DNA of 64,000 nt, from NCBI RefSeq assembly GCF_002078875.1, contig NC_034415.1, positions 15,845,331-15,909,330 of the forward strand, written 5' to 3'. The position numbers and the translations under genes are program-made. Position 1 is the first letter of the stretch; every line of letters starts with the position of its first letter. The notes under the pieces were generated by a model that saw only the letters and a program-made list of their open reading frames with translations, searched no databases and was not told the DNA's origin. Shown here in pieces: positions 39,641 to 53,926 of this stretch. Source of the DNA: Numida meleagris (Eukaryota; Chordata; Aves; Galliformes; Numididae).

Positions 39641-42600
39641 GTGGAGCTAAAGCCATATGTGATAATAAAAGGTAATTGTTTACCTTTGAAGCTGATATCT
39701 GTGGCCTTTGCTGTGCTCTGCAGGAAATTGGGCCAGTGCGTGGCCGCTCGGGCTGTGCTGACACCCCTCACCAGGGCGTTAAAACAAGGAGGGCCATGCC
39801 ACGCGCAGAAGTTGAAACAAGCTGGCGGCACCTTTATAGGCTTGTTTTCCCCTACTGAGAGAAGCTGAACACAATAAAAAACTCAGTAAGGAAAAGGCTT
39901 GCCTACTATTTCACATAATTGCTGGCCAGCAATTGCACATGGTCTTGGGGGTACAACCAGGCCACAGCATGGCCACCATCACCTCCACGTCTGGGATGGG
40001 TCACCCCAGCAGCCCCGCAGCCAATGATGGACACCCCACAGGAGACAGCGCTCTGAGCGCACCAAGGACCACTTCTCCCTTGGCAGAGAGAAGCTGGGAT
40101 GGAGTTTCACACCAACTGTAGGAAGAGGAGCCACCGGGGCCACCATCCTGCCCACACACAGCGGCAGGCACCCCAACCAACAGGAGCTCCTCATCTAAGA
40201 AATAGCGAAAGGTGTAAATATGAAATACCAACTAAAGGGATTTTGTGTTTGTAACACGTGTTATTAACACACTGTTAGCTTTCACAACTCATTTTCAGGG
40301 GATTATAACCATTCTTCACAGAAATGGCCAGGGAGATGAGAGGTATCGTCATTTCTGCCTGCTTTTCCTTATTCCTCCTTTTCCTCCCAAACAATCCACA
40401 TTGGAATTCATAAATAAAGACATATGCACATTTGGAGCATGTTCAGATCAATTATCCCACATCTTTTTTTTGGAGCTGAGAAGAAGGTATATTGCCTAAA
40501 CACTAATGCCTATGGATCTTTAATATTAATGTGATGCTCAAGAGATAATTACTTCTCATGAACCGGAATGAGTCTGGCCAAAAAGGCTGAACACGTCCAA
40601 AATTCAGCTGATTTCAGTGCAGCTAGTTCTGGTTGAGGCTTTTTCTCCCCCACTGGACACACTGCCAGATGTAATAGAAATAAGCCCCACTGGAACTGGC
40701 TGAGGATACGTATCATATTCTGATTGGTACCAGATTTGTAGATTATTGAAGGGTAATTTACTAAAAAACAAAAGTCCCTTAAAATACCATTATGGTTCAG
40801 ACGCAACCCCCATGAAGTAATAGTCCTGAGGCAGACCCTCAGATGGGAGTAAACCTCTTGCCCGGGCACAGGATCCCAGAGGGAAGCAAGAGGAAACCAC
40901 TTACTGCAACCTCTACCCATGGCTGAATGCAAGAAAATGCTGGCGCCAATAGGGCTTCTGGAGAAAGAAGAAAAGATTAGGTTTGGATTGAACTAAAACC
41001 TAGGAGCAGCAGATCTGTGGCTGAACTTTTTGAGGGTAACCTTCAGGGAACAGCAAAGCTCAAAGCCAGAATGAGTGATGGTTTCCTGCATCTTCTTATC
41101 GCTTTACAGATGGAGAAGTGTTTTGGTCTCTCATGGCACTGGAAAGGGACAGCCCTGGCACACATGCTCCGTAAGGTGACACCGAGCTCAGATGATGGGC
41201 ACCCAGCAAGTTCAACCCTGCAGCCTAGCACACAACAACTTGCCGTGGGAAAGCTTTTCAGAAAGCTGCCCAAAACGGGGCTGGGAAGCAGGGAGACTTG
41301 CTCCCCAGCAGCCCAGCTCTGCCCTCTCTCCTCCGTCCTGCTGCGGATGAGTCATGTACGGAGCCGGAAAGGAAATAAATGCAAACACATGGCAGTCAAA
41401 ATGGCTTTCACAGAAAAGAAAACACCAGGCTGCAGCTGATGCTGGTGTGCAGCACGGAGTTGCTCCCTCATGGGACAGGCACTGCTCAGCACACTGCTCC
41501 GCGCAGCCGTCTGCAGCAGCATGGGGACTTACGAATGTTTCCTGACTTGCCAAAGCTGTGTGCCAAGCTGGGCTGAATACCTCATCTCTCCATAGCTGAA
41601 TTTCAAACGTTTGAGTTACGTGGTCCTGCTTAACCCAAGACAGGCTTGGACAGGGAAAAGGGGCAGAACCACAGCTAAAAGGCAACGCTGCATACCTTAA
41701 GGATTCAACTAACTTCTCATATTAAATACAAATATACATCTTAACATATAGGCTGCAAATTCAAATCTGGAAACCTAAGCTTATCCTGTGCCGCTTCTAT
41801 TTGGCCTTCTCTTACAAGTATTGTCTAATGGTCTTTAATGGCACGACCATACTCTCACCTTTCCGCAGCAGGTCCCTGTAAAACGAGGAGGCAGCTCACA
41901 CCAGCTGTGACGGAGCAGCAGCAGCTGAGACCCTGCTGCAGGAGCTCTGCTAACTTGGCTTTGGACAAAGGCTTTGGGCCAAGCTGGTCTTGCTCCTCTC
42001 AGGTACTTGCAGCTGCTGCTGCCCTGACTGCAGTGTAAAATACCCACACAACATCTCCACACCTTGTCTCTCAGTAGCCTGACAACATTTCCCCAAAGTG
42101 TAAAAGGAAAAAAAAACTGTACTTCCAATAAAAGCTCACAACATTGGATGGGACAATGGACAGAAAATTCTCTCTCTTGGCAGTGTTTCTACTTCCTTCC
42201 CAAACTGATGGCACTTATTACAAACCATGCAGATACTGCAGTTTCCTAAAATACCTTAGCAGTTGGTGTCCAAACGATATCAACCAACACAATGATTTTT
42301 ACCAGACTCCTTTACAGATGCAGACTGGATTGTGCCACATCTCGTTCCTTTCACCACAAAGAAAAACCTTCCCATAAACAATGGTTGCCTGTTTCAATAA
42401 CGACTCCAAAGTTAAATAAAATACTCATGATTAAAGATACTCACAGAATGGGGTCTCAACTCTCAAAACGCCTGAGAGATAACGAATTTCAACCCACTAA
42501 TGCCAGCACTTCAACACTGAGAGAAATTCAGGACTTATCCCCATGAACACTTTCCGTTTGCACAACATATTCAGGGATCTCAGGTTCTCACTTTACGACA

Positions 42601-44763
42601 CATTGCAGGAGCGATGGTGTAAGAAAGCAGCCAGTCCCGGTGTGCTTTGTTAGCATGAGGCAAGGCACTCTGCTTAGCTTTTGCATAATGACTCAGCCAC
42701 GATTTTAAGTATTCAATTCTACTTGTATGACTTTTTAAAATTCTCTGCAATATAATTATACTGATGGGAATGCAGAAAGATAATTGCTTTTAGAGAAAAG
42801 TTTCTCTTTTGTTTCACATTCATCTGGCTTCCATAAATAGAACAAGAGACCTTGAACAGCAGCAATATGCATCCGTGTGTCTCTAGCTATTTATTTACAA
42901 AGCTAGACTTTGACAAATGTAATTTGTTCAATAAAATTAAAAAGGCTGCACGATAATTCATTTAGACAAAAAGGCTTGAAAAGGAGTGTCAGCGGGAACG
43001 TGCCTCATCATGGGGAGGATCAGCTGATTCCCAAAGAACCGGCAGGTGCTCTCCTTTTGGAGAGCAGCATCGAGGCAGCGCTTCGGAGAGCGAAGGAGTG
43101 AGCTAGAAATTGGAGCAATCTTTTATACAGGCAATAATTATACAAATTAGATCTATGAAAGCCCAAGAATGACTGTGACTTGAACCCTGTCTGTGTGCAT
43201 AGAACAATGGAGAAATTAATAATTAAATCTATTACATATGCTCATAACTCAGCACAAAAGATACTTCACCAGCTCAAACAATTCTGCATTTTCATTTGAA
43301 TAAAGCTTTCACACATTTTTTCTCATTATGTATGTATTATATTTTAAATTTAACAGCTTATTTTGTTGCCTTTATGTCTTGAATTAATAAGGCCACTCTT
43401 TAATGCACTAACGTTGAATAGCATTAGCATGCTTTACAGTCATTACTTGGGGGGGAAAAAAAAATCCCTGGTTTCCCAGCGCCGAAATCAATTTGCCCAT
43501 AACTTCCTGTCTCTCATAACCTCTGCAAGCATAACTCAGAACTTGGTGCTGCTTTCCTACAGCAGGACTTGTTTATACGTTCTGGCTGTGGACAGGGCAG
43601 AATCTGAAAATCAGGCTATGCTGTAAGTTTGTACAAACAGCTCAAGCACAGACCGAAATCTTTGCAGCCGGTTAAAGCAATTAGCAGGCCAGATACGCCA
43701 GCCGAACACTGTTTCCCTTACAAGGAATGATTTAGCCCCAGAAACACAGATGTGGGTTCTGACCCAGGGCTGTTTTCCTGCTGGTGGGGCAGCGCTGAGT
43801 GGAGGCAGCCAGGGGCTGGGGCTGGGCTGCAGTCTGCCAGCACTAAGGGCGGAGAGGAGATAGGAGAAAATGCACCGAGGGACCGAGGATGTGAATTACC
43901 CCAAGATCCCCCCAGCTCTGCTGCCTAGAGCGAGGCCGGCTCCAGGCCCGCACAGCCTGCAGCCCACGCAGGCCCTCCGAAGGCTGCCAAGTCAAATAAC
44001 GCTAATTGCATTACAGATCGCAAGCAGAATTCAATGTCCTTTTCAACTAAACTGAAGCCTTTCCATTCCCATTTTGTTTGGGGATTTTAAGCAGCACGCA
44101 TATTCCCACCACCAAGGAGGATATCGGGTTAGGAAAGTGGCGGCGGGTGCCGGTTCAGAGGCCAAAAACAGATCTGTAAACTTGAGAAACCAGAGCGGGG
44201 GATATGGAGGGAGGGTTACAGACTGACAGCTGTGGAAACAGTTGCCTCGGCAGAGCTGGTGGCCCCCATGAACACGGCCCAGAGGCAGCAGGAGCTCGGT
44301 GTAGGGCTGGGGATGCTCGTGGGGCCTAGCCATAGCAGGGCATCACCACCTCCTGCTCCTGGCACGGGCCCACCATCCCCAACCCTGAGACTGCCTGGTC
44401 CTGAAGCACTCTGCAGCTACAGGTACGGCTCTGTTATCTGCAGCTCCAAGGAGAAATTAACTCCTGGAGAGAGCAGACATCCTGACAAACCTCCCACAGA
44501 CCCTTCATGTGGAAAGGCTCCTGAAAAGGCCTTCAGGACCACCAGCTGCAACGTAATGCATGCTTGCAGTACAACATCCCTGCCTTTGGTGCTCCTGCCC
44601 AACAGAGAAGTTCCACTCCATGCTTATTTACGCAGAAGGGGTATCACTCTCCTTCACACAACACCATACAGCTCAAAGGAGCGCTGAGAGGCCGAGAACC
44701 ATGCCAAAAAGCTTCGGGAAAATAAACAGTGTCAACGTGCTCCTTTAAGCATCATCGTGACAA
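39641..44763. other. Intergenic, no gene recognised
   Basis: The sequence alternates GC-richer patches (39.9-40.2, 41.2-41.7, 43.75-44.5 kb) with A+T-rich ones (42.6-43.4 kb). The A+T-rich patch may be regulatory. Frames up to 157 codons overlap on both strands without recognisable domains. Confidence 0.65.
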
Positions 44764-44771
44764 ACTCACCG
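44764..44771 (-). other. Candidate splice donor next to the CpG island
   Basis: The minus strand reads CG|GTGAGT, matching the intron side of the consensus donor, about 220 bp past the CpG island core. If the island starts a minus-strand transcript, this could end its first exon. No acceptor can be assigned from sequence alone. Confidence 0.3.
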
Positions 44772-44989
44772 TGAAGCTGGGAGATAAAGCACAGCACTTT
44801 AAATACCCAAACTAATCAATAGGGAGAGCCCAGGCGCAATCCATTTTCTGAGAAGGGCAACCTCTTAAGGTTAATTCTTCATAAAAATACAACGCCAGGG
44901 TCGTTACTTAAAACGGCCCTTCGTTTTATTAACGTAATTGGGCTCAATTTAGAGCTAAAACCGGCCACAAAAAGCCTCCAGAAGGTTCT

Positions 44990-45610
44990 GCGTAAACAAG
45001 GCGTCAGCCCAAACACAAAACGGCCAAGGGACGCCCGCGGGGCGCTGCGCGGCCGTGTCGGCGGGCGGCGGCCTCTCAGCGCGCACCGCGTGCGCCACCT
45101 AGCGCCGTGCCGCCGGCCCGCGGGGCCCTCAGCGGGCACAGTGCCGGGTGCTCCTTCCCCGGAGCCCTCGGTGCCTCCATTTTGCCCTTAATACAAAAAC
45201 AAAGTACCTTTAAAACCGTAGAACCGCAAAGAGCCGCTGCTGTGTACGTCACCCTCATCTCCAAAGCAGGCCCAGGGCCGGTGGGGAGAGCGGTGCTCAG
45301 GGACCCCGCAGCTGTAGTCTGCCACAGGCAGACAGATCACCGTAACCCCATGAAACCAGAAGGGCTTCTTTGGGCGGGGGCAGCAGCACCAGAAAAAGAC
45401 TCAGAGACCCACGGGTTCACGCAGGGGTTTGCGAGGAGCACAAGCGGCCCCGCTGCTGCAGGCCGCGGGCGGGATGCCGCCGGTCTGCAGAGGCTGCCGC
45501 TGCGCGCAGGTGATGGAGCGGCGCCTCCGGGGGCAGCGCGCGGCGGGCCCGGCCAGGGAGCAGCGCGGGACGGACGGCGCGCCCGTTTACCGCCACGTGT
45601 GTCTTCCACG
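44990..45610. promoter_or_regulatory. CpG island, candidate orphan promoter
   Basis: Two CpG-dense cores, 45001-45180 and 45421-45600, each hold about 28 CpG dinucleotides in 180 bp, close to or above expectation for their base content. The surrounding sequence is CpG-poor. GC boxes (GGGCGG), a CACGTG E-box near 45594 and a CTCF-like motif at 45092-45105 are present. No protein gene starts here; the 189-codon plus-strand frame 45107-45676 has arginine/alanine-rich low-complexity content and no recognisable domain. The island may drive a long non-coding RNA, or be an enhancer-type CpG island of the nearby developmental gene. Confidence 0.75.
45092..45105 (-). promoter_or_regulatory. Candidate CTCF motif in CpG island
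   Basis: The minus strand reads GCGCTAGGTGGCGC, matching 12 of 14 positions of CCASYAGRKGGCRS with an intact CTAGGTGGCGC core. This is motif evidence only. Confidence 0.45.
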
Positions 45611-46313
45611 CGAGCCAAGCTAATTGCACACGTCAAAAGGAAAAAGCAACGCATGGCTTTCGTCCGCTGCCGATAAGGATCAGATAGGGCTCTTCCTGTC
45701 TTCCCCAGCGGCCAAGCATGCAGAGGAAGGGGAAAATAGAGCTTTGAAGGATAGGTAATAGACTAATTAAAGCAGAATTCCAACCCCAACGCTGTGGCCC
45801 TGCCCTCTTCAAGCACCGTGCCGGGTCGGCTGTCAGCGTTGGGCTGACGCTCTGGTGCTGTTTGCGCACCTCCAGTAATGTGCTCTTTGGCTTAACGTGG
45901 GTCACCCAACATGCAGGTTTCTACATAAGTGCAGCAAGTGCAAAGCCACACGCGACAGTTTTAAACTTGTTGCTGCCCTGTGAAGGGCACCAGCCCCAGA
46001 GCCTAGAGATACAGCGAGTTTTTGGAGGCCACCAGAGCAAGGTGCCCCTGAAAACACCACGTGTGCAACTGGGTTAGGGGGTGGGGCAGCGGCCTTTGCA
46101 GCACGCAGCTGGGCAGTTAAGTCTCCTACTTTAGAGCCCCCAGCGGCTCGCAGCGATCTTGTGGGCATGTAAAGACCTGCAGTCATTGCTCCCTAGGCAG
46201 GTGAGATGCTGCAGCACAGCAGCAGTACAGGAGTGTACTGTGGCCTGGGCACAGGTGCTCTGGGCATGATTTTGATGAAACACAGGCCTGAATACACAGC
46301 AAAAAGTTAAGGG

Positions 46314-46351
46314 GTTTTTTTTGTTGTTTTTTTTTTGTTTGTTTGTTTTTG
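46314..46351. repeat. T/G low-complexity tract
   Basis: T runs separated by single G bases, ending in a (GTTT)n stretch. A similar T-rich tract is at 38342-38389. Confidence 0.7.
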
Positions 46352-49045
46352 CATGACCTCAGACCAATATCCTCACACTTTCATTTTGCTGAGGTAAGGA
46401 AGGTGCTTGCTTTCTTTTCCAAAGTCAAGCAAAGATAGCGCATCTTTACCCTGGTCACCATTAGTGGAGTTTGGACAGGAGGGATGCTGATCTGGAAATG
46501 AAGGTGGGCAGATTCTGCACAGTACAGTGTTCTCTGTCTTTCCAGTTCTTCCTGCCTGTTGCACATACTCCATCACAAGCCTATCCCAAGCATTCTCTAT
46601 GGAGTAGTCTGAAAAAACTTGCTCCCAGTGGCTACAGGTGTCTAAGATGATCAGATCAACTTTTCTGATCTCTATCCCCTTGGTTATTAAAGTGGTTATT
46701 ACAGCAGACAAATGAAGAATGTAATCATGGCAATACTTTTGTCCTATCACATGAAACCACAGAAGCAAGAATCAGACACAGGGGGAGAAAAACAGGTGCA
46801 ATTGCTGCACCACCCTCCCCAGCACTGCAGCAAACACAGCTGTTTCTGCTCTGATCCTTTTCCAAATGAGTCAGAGGAGTTCCAGCTTCCAGAAGTTGCT
46901 GCTTGTAGTTTCCCACTTCAGGAGTTAGGGCTTATTTGGAGTCTTGGGGAGCAACGTCTTGTGCCTTGATATAGCTTCAGCCAGCAGTAGTGGGTTTGAG
47001 GCACTTGTAAGCTGTGACCAAATGAGAGCTGCAGGTACAGTGCTCCCAGACACCCACACCTGTTCCTTGACCCTTCCCTGCTGCCTGGAACATGACAGGC
47101 AAGTACAAAAAATTAAGTTCTGCATGAAGACAAATTTTTATGTTATTATATTAAAATGCTAGAGGTTAGTATATATTAATTTGAAGCATTAGTCATGCCA
47201 AGGTAGAAAGTTATATGGGAGGATGGCTAGTGAGGAGACATAAGAGGAGCCCTTCAGGAAGGGTGTTTAATTCTTAGCTCCTCCACAGTGTTCTTGAATA
47301 ACTGAAGGCAATTCACCTACACCAACATTCTTGCTCCATTTCCAGGCACCACACTCCCGGTTTAGGAGTGCAATGAAAAGCCTGTTCTCCTAAACTCGCT
47401 ATTTCAGCATGGCATTTCAGTATCAAACCATTCCCGACAGACATACTCACCGGGCCACAACCCAGCTGCTCTCGTACCTGATGGCCAACAGAAGAGGGAA
47501 TCCAGCCAGGCCACTCCCACTCCTGCATAGCACATCCCTGCTGGAGCAGCAGAGGATCCCTGCCCAGGGCTGGGGCTGAGCCCGCATGCGGGCAGGAGGA
47601 GGTGAGGAAGATCCTCAGGACAGATAAATCTCACTCGTGCTTCAGTGCCTCATCTCTAATATGGATAACCACCAGCTTTTCTAATAAAAAGACTGCAAAA
47701 GATTAAGTGGACTCTATTAAATGCCATCCATTGGGTATTATGGGAGCCACATGCCGATACTGCTTACCAATACTGGTTTTCTTTTGATCTGCAATACTAT
47801 TGATTTATGTGCCAATAAAATTATTTATGTGCAATAGTACTGACACTTCTTACACCAAGTCATCTACAAAGAACAAGAATCCATGCTGCTCCAGATTGGA
47901 AAAGAAAGCTCTTACCTGATGGAGAGTCTTCTCTCTAGCAGATGGATGATGATGACAACAAATGCCCAGAGATGGCTAGAAGGATGAAAAGAGCAAGATG
48001 CAGGAATGCACTTCATCTATGTTAGTCTAGTTCGTGCTTGTTGGGTGAAATATCCGTCTCTGAAGGGTAACAACAGGGAAGTTGCTTAAACTTCTCGGTT
48101 ATGTTGACTGTCATCTGGCAGACTGGAAAATGACCGTTCCTGGAAGCAGACACCAATATTCCACAAGTAACTTCCCCTGGGCTTCTCAGTGGGCAAGCCT
48201 TCACCTAGCAGCCAGTTTTGCACATAAGTTGCATATTCTTCACAGAAATTGGGGGGACAAGCAGAAGTTGCTAATAAAACTTAGCATTTGATGCATTTCT
48301 TACAGTAAGCTGATGTATAGGTTGTTGCAGCTTAGAAGCCAAACTGCAGAACCCTAAGAAACACTTTAATCTGGATGGATTTCAGAGTGGAGTCCTATTG
48401 TTTTTTTTTAAGTAATGTAGTTTTTTTGCTCCAGCTTTGAGCAGGTGGAGAACTTGGCTTTGTTTTTCATTTATATTGCTTTAATGATGTTTCACAAACT
48501 CTTTAACATTTTGGTACTGACCTGCTTTTTTTTATGGCAGTGACATCATACGAAAAACAGCTATTGATTCCTTTAGGGTTCTCACTCCCCTCCACCTCAT
48601 TTGGGAGGATTAGCAGTACGGGATTTTTTGATTTATATGGAAAGAGGAAGCCACCCTGGGCAAAAAGTCTACAGTCAGCAGAAGCAGCACTTTGTCTTCA
48701 AAGACTTAGATACAAGACTCCCAAATGATTAATGTTCCTAACTCACATTTTTCTTGCAGATGTGATTAGAAAAGAGAATGTGAAGAGGAAATGATTTTTT
48801 TAAAATTGTTGGAAATGTGTTTTCATAACAAGAAGCAGGAGCAACAGAAAACAATTTTCTGGCTGGTTTTAAAAGAATAAAGCCAACAATTACAAATTCA
48901 GATGCCAGACTGTGGGTAGATGTTAATATTTAAGACGCTAAAACTAGATAGTCTACTTTCCTAGAAAGTTTCTGGTATTTGCTCAACCTGAAAAAAAACT
49001 ATACAATCAACCTGAAAGAAACCCACCAACCAATCAACCAACCAA

Positions 49046-49075
49046 TCTGTTAGGTAACTACGTTAACCTAACAGA
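49046..49075. repeat. Short inverted repeat beside a CAAC-rich tract
   Basis: TCTGTTAGGTAAC and GTTAACCTAACAGA pair over 13 bp with a one-base bulge and a 3-nt loop. A CCAACCAATCAACCAACCAA tract lies just to the left, at about 49023-49045. Confidence 0.7.
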
Positions 49076-49841
49076 TACCTCAGTTCAAGCTTCATGGTTG
49101 AAAAATTGCCAAACATTGTTACCCCAGCACTAACTTTGCATTGCTTCTGCCTGTGGAATATCATAAACTCCAAGAAATATTAGAATATGGCTGTGATACC
49201 CAATTCACATTTTCTGTCTTCTACAGCATCTTTGGAGCTAGATAACAAGAATTCCAGTTATCAATTACTGTTTGAAGTTGGATAAACATAATGAGATTGG
49301 CACGGAAGACAGTCTATCAAGACTGAAAGGATCAACATAGCATACAGAGAAAAGCACTTTTGGATATCAAACATGACTTTTTCCACGTGTATGAGAAAAC
49401 GCAAGAAAATGGATGAATTTAAATCAACATGCATAAGCAAAACATAAAATGCTGCAATACATTTGAATAACCATAATGGTATCTATGATTAACCTCAACA
49501 TCAGAGTTTCTCTGTGCTCTCAGTCACAAGGTATGCAATTGTCCTGGAAAACACTAAAGGAGCAATAAACTTTACTATAAGGATATTTCTCTGCAGAAAA
49601 ATCTTTCAGCTTTGTTTCCTAGGTACTAGAACCAAGTAAAACCCAAGCTGCATTGCTCAACAGGTGCAGAAGTATTTCAGATAAAAAGTTGGGTTTTGAA
49701 AGTGCAGCGGAGAATCTGTCTAGGCATGCTTTAGTCCTCCTGACTACTGACAATGTTTTCAAACTTGGCTTCCAAAGATGTCTTTGAATGTGACTTTTTG
49801 GCTTTGTAATTTGCGCTCCAGTACAATTTAGGAATAAGAAC

Positions 49842-49897
49842 TATGAATATATACGCATAGATACATGTATATATATATGTATATATATATATCTATG
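49842..49897. repeat. TA-rich microsatellite
   Basis: An imperfect (TA)n run containing TATATATATATG and TATATATATATATC, probably length-variable. Confidence 0.8.
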
Positions 49898-52800
49898 AAG
49901 ACATTCCTGTCTGGGTGAATTGGAGAACCAAAATGTTTACAGCTACAAGAGCCAGCTGCAAAACTTTTTTTAGTAAAACCTGCTTATAGCAGTCTGATTC
50001 TCAGCTTGTCATGCACTTGTGCTGCACAAAGACTAATACAAATAAACAAACAAACATACAGTGGCAGTTAAAAATCCTTGCTGAATTAAGTGACCATCAG
50101 ATGCAATGAGCAAACACATCCAAGCAGCTGTGTGCGTGCTCACTAGTGCTCAGCAGAGTTCAGAACAACCAGTGAGCACTGCCTGACACACAGGACAGGG
50201 AGCTCTGCTGCCACCACTACTCTCAAAGGTGATTCTGAGTAAACACCGCATTTGATAAACCCCCTGTTGCAGTTTGACCTCATGTCTTGCAGCAATACCT
50301 GTGAGATAAGACTTGTCCTTAGGAAGGCTTTGTGAACAAATGAAACCTATTGCAGCACCTCCCAGAGCCAGCTGAGAAAAGGAAGAGGCAGAATGCAGAT
50401 GTCATACTCTCACACATTTTTCCATCCACTTGGGGAAAAAAAAGCATTGACAAAGAATGTTTGCTGAGGTGGGAGGGGTACTGGCACTTTCCTGTTTTGC
50501 TTTTTTTTAATGGAAAAATTCCCCTTTTGCCTTAGAAAGAAAAAACAACCCACAACATTTGTTGAGAAAATTTGTAGAAAAAGCACTGTGTATGGTAATT
50601 TTCGCTGAAAGTAAACGTCAGGTTTCCAACCATCTCTCAGCAGTAGTGTTTAGTATTAACAGATGTCTGGCTGGAATCTGCCTGAGACAGTGAACTTGTT
50701 CTGAATGGACACCAAGAAAAAGTGTGTAATTTTTGCTTCATGTAATGTGTAGGATGCTTTCCTCCAGACTTCTTGGATTTGACTTCCACGATGCCATTAC
50801 TGACCATTTTATCTTCAAGAAGCAAGGATCACACTTGAAGTACAGACAAGACTCCTGGGCAGCACAATCTGCTTTTCCAGAGCCATAGCTTAGCTTTAAG
50901 AAGTACTGGATAAAGGTATTTGGACTGCGGTTATAAATAGGAGGGATTTCATTTATCAGTGCACAAGCCTTGCTTATAATAGCAGTGGCCTTGATGGTTG
51001 CAACCTTGAATTCATTAATTTAGTCTAGGGAAGGAACTGAAGATCCAAAGCAGATAATTACTCCAAAGATAGCCATCATAGCTGTTAACGTTAGAATGAC
51101 TGCAATCTCATATTGTGGTTTAGATATCTGCCTGCACTTTCCTCTCCACTCTTTACTGTTATCTTCACAGATGCCCTTTATTTCCATATTGACTGCTCTA
51201 CAGAACTGTTGCCCATCTATTCAGTTATCCTTACACGAGGCCCAGAGGCAGGCTTGACAAAGCCAGCCTATAGCTGAACATGTCTCCAACAGTCAAGCAT
51301 TCCTTTTCCCCCTGCCAATTCTCCAAGTCATGCAACATTATAAGTTATTAAATTCTAAATAAAGGAGATTGAGAATGCCAAATTCTATTCTGCGCTAAAA
51401 ATTGTAATCAATATTTGTCAAGACAATAATGCCTTTAGGACCAGAAGACCATTATTCTCCAGACTTTTTTTTTTCTTTAAAAAGAGACGGTTAATATTTT
51501 CCAGTAACTGTTGCATCAGTCCAGAAGTTCTGGTTCAATTAGGGCATTTAAATTATCATGCCAAAGTAGGCATGCTTATCTCTCAAAATAGAAAAGCGTT
51601 TTGCCTTAGTAATGCTGAATTTGTTTGAAATGCAATGCTTTTTAATTTGAAACAACAGAGGAGTTCATATTAATTATGGGGTGAAGCAACACATGCATCT
51701 ATCAGCAAGGCAGCAATCCCTTTCTTAAAATATCAGAGGAACGTGATACCTATATCCTTAAGCTATAACCCCAATTCCCATCAATCACTATTTTAATCTA
51801 TTTTGCTCTGAGATTTTATATATTTTTTTTTTAAATAGGAAGATGGGCAATTGTTTTCCGTCCAATTATTTTGAGATCCATGTTTATTACAAAAAAAGTA
51901 ATTAATGTCTGTGTGCAGCGAATCAGACTGGTATTCAGGACAAGCCTTGTAAACACACAGAGAGTGGGCAGAGAATGTTTATCACAGTATTTTCCATTTT
52001 TATGAGGATGCAGTTGGTTATTATGACAAGGTGAAAGGTCTCAAAGCCTTCATTTTTAGGCCACAGGTGTTCTTTGTAGAGGGTTTTTTTTAATAAAGAG
52101 TATTATTAGTCCTTTAAATTAGCTCTTATTGAAAGTTACCACATCTGTGTTATGTGGTAATGAAGCCAGGGGGAGGTCATAGCAGGGGACTTGTGCTTGA
52201 AGAAAACATCTGGACATTGCTTTGACATTCACTAGCAACTTATTGTATTTTATTAAGTAAGGAAATAATACTGAAATCAAATGCAAGACTCAAATGGTAA
52301 ATAATGAAACGAAAATACAAGACCTTCAAAAAATCTAGCTTTGAAAAACAAAAAAAATCTTCCCCTTCTTTCACTCGCCTCTCATGAACTCTAACTGATG
52401 AGATTAATTACTTGTACAAATGGCAGCATCAGTTTAAAAAAAAAAAGAGGTTCGGTGAGTACCTAACTCCTATATGTAACACCACCATCATTCCATCTTT
52501 GACAGGAACAATTACAGTCATCTTAAATAAAAGATTGTTTGTATTGTAAATTTTGTTGGCTGTCATATTGTTTACTACATCATTCCAGAAAAAGGCACGG
52601 TGACCTTGGAACATCCTTTATGTAGGCTAGGCAATTTCTTCCTTCACTTCCCACTGGCTGATAGAAGCAGAGACTTTGTTTCCTACACAGCAATTACACT
52701 TATCGCTTCCAGTGACGGGAGTAAGGAAAAGTCTGCTTGCAGCAAAAGTAGGATTTTAAAGTCTGCAAAACCCTCAAGAGGAAGATGCTGAGTAACTGCA

Positions 52801-53926
52801 CCACGGTTCATAATCATCATGGCTGACAACTACAAATTTAGGAACTATTGCATTAGGAAACTTGGCTGGGACAGACAATTGTTCAGCTCCATAGTGCATG
52901 CAGCGAGGAATGTTTATAGGGTGATGTTTACAGTACGCAGCAGAAATCCTAAACAGGGTTGTACCCACGCTTGCTGTATTTTTTTGTTTGAAGTGCTTGC
53001 CTACAAATGCAAACCACATTTCTATTCTGCTCAAGTTCTTACACCGCGCTCATCACTGCGGTAACGGAGCATCTTCCAGTCCCACAGTCATCTGTCATGT
53101 CGTTTGTTCTCGCAGGCAGAGAAGCAGGTATGCATCAATCCATTGTTTTAATGCCAATTTTCTGTTCGGTTTTAATATTAAACAACTTTTCATTGACACT
53201 TCCCGCACAATGTATACCCTCTGGAAAGTCATTATGTTTCTGGCCAGAAAGCCCAATGAAAATTCTAAAGACTTATTTATAAATGTATTTGGTCATAGCT
53301 GTATGAAATGATTACAGATGAACTATGCTGCAGCTCACTCCTCCCCTCCACAGTCACAGTAGCTGCAAATGAAGTTCACGATACTGCATGACAACATGTT
53401 CTAGAAAAAGATCATTTTGCGTGAGTGTGACATACAAATATTAAGACAGGACACCAGACTTTGTTTTTTTTCCCCTTCCCACTGGGCGTTTTATTTTAGA
53501 GCATTTGCATTAGGTAATCAACTGAAATACTTCAACAACAGAAAGCTGGCAGCATAATAAGGAAAAATGGAGATTATTTCTCAAACAGCTGTGACAAAAT
53601 GGTTTCAAGTTGGAATAGTATTGCACAAACGAATCAATTTACGGAGAGTGAGAGGGAGCAAGCATCTTCAACATGGATCGTGAGGAAAAAAGGCACTATT
53701 TAGCTGTGTGTGTATTTAAAAAGAAAAGAGTCATGAAGAACAATCCATGTTTTTCAAAATTACATTCAGTACTACTTTAGAAATGCTCACAAACCTGTCT
53801 CTTTTTTTTTTTTTTTAAACAGAAGCTACAGAAAGCTGCTGATGTAGATACAAGACAGCACGAGGGTATAAACATTTATAATTATGCTCCAGAAAAGTCT
53901 TCACGAAGAGGGCTCTTCCTATAAAT

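Noticed and set aside
45107..45676. 189-codon plus-strand open frame inside the CpG island
   Set aside because: Arginine/alanine/glycine-rich low-complexity content expected from GC-rich DNA, with opposing frames on the other strand and no known domain.
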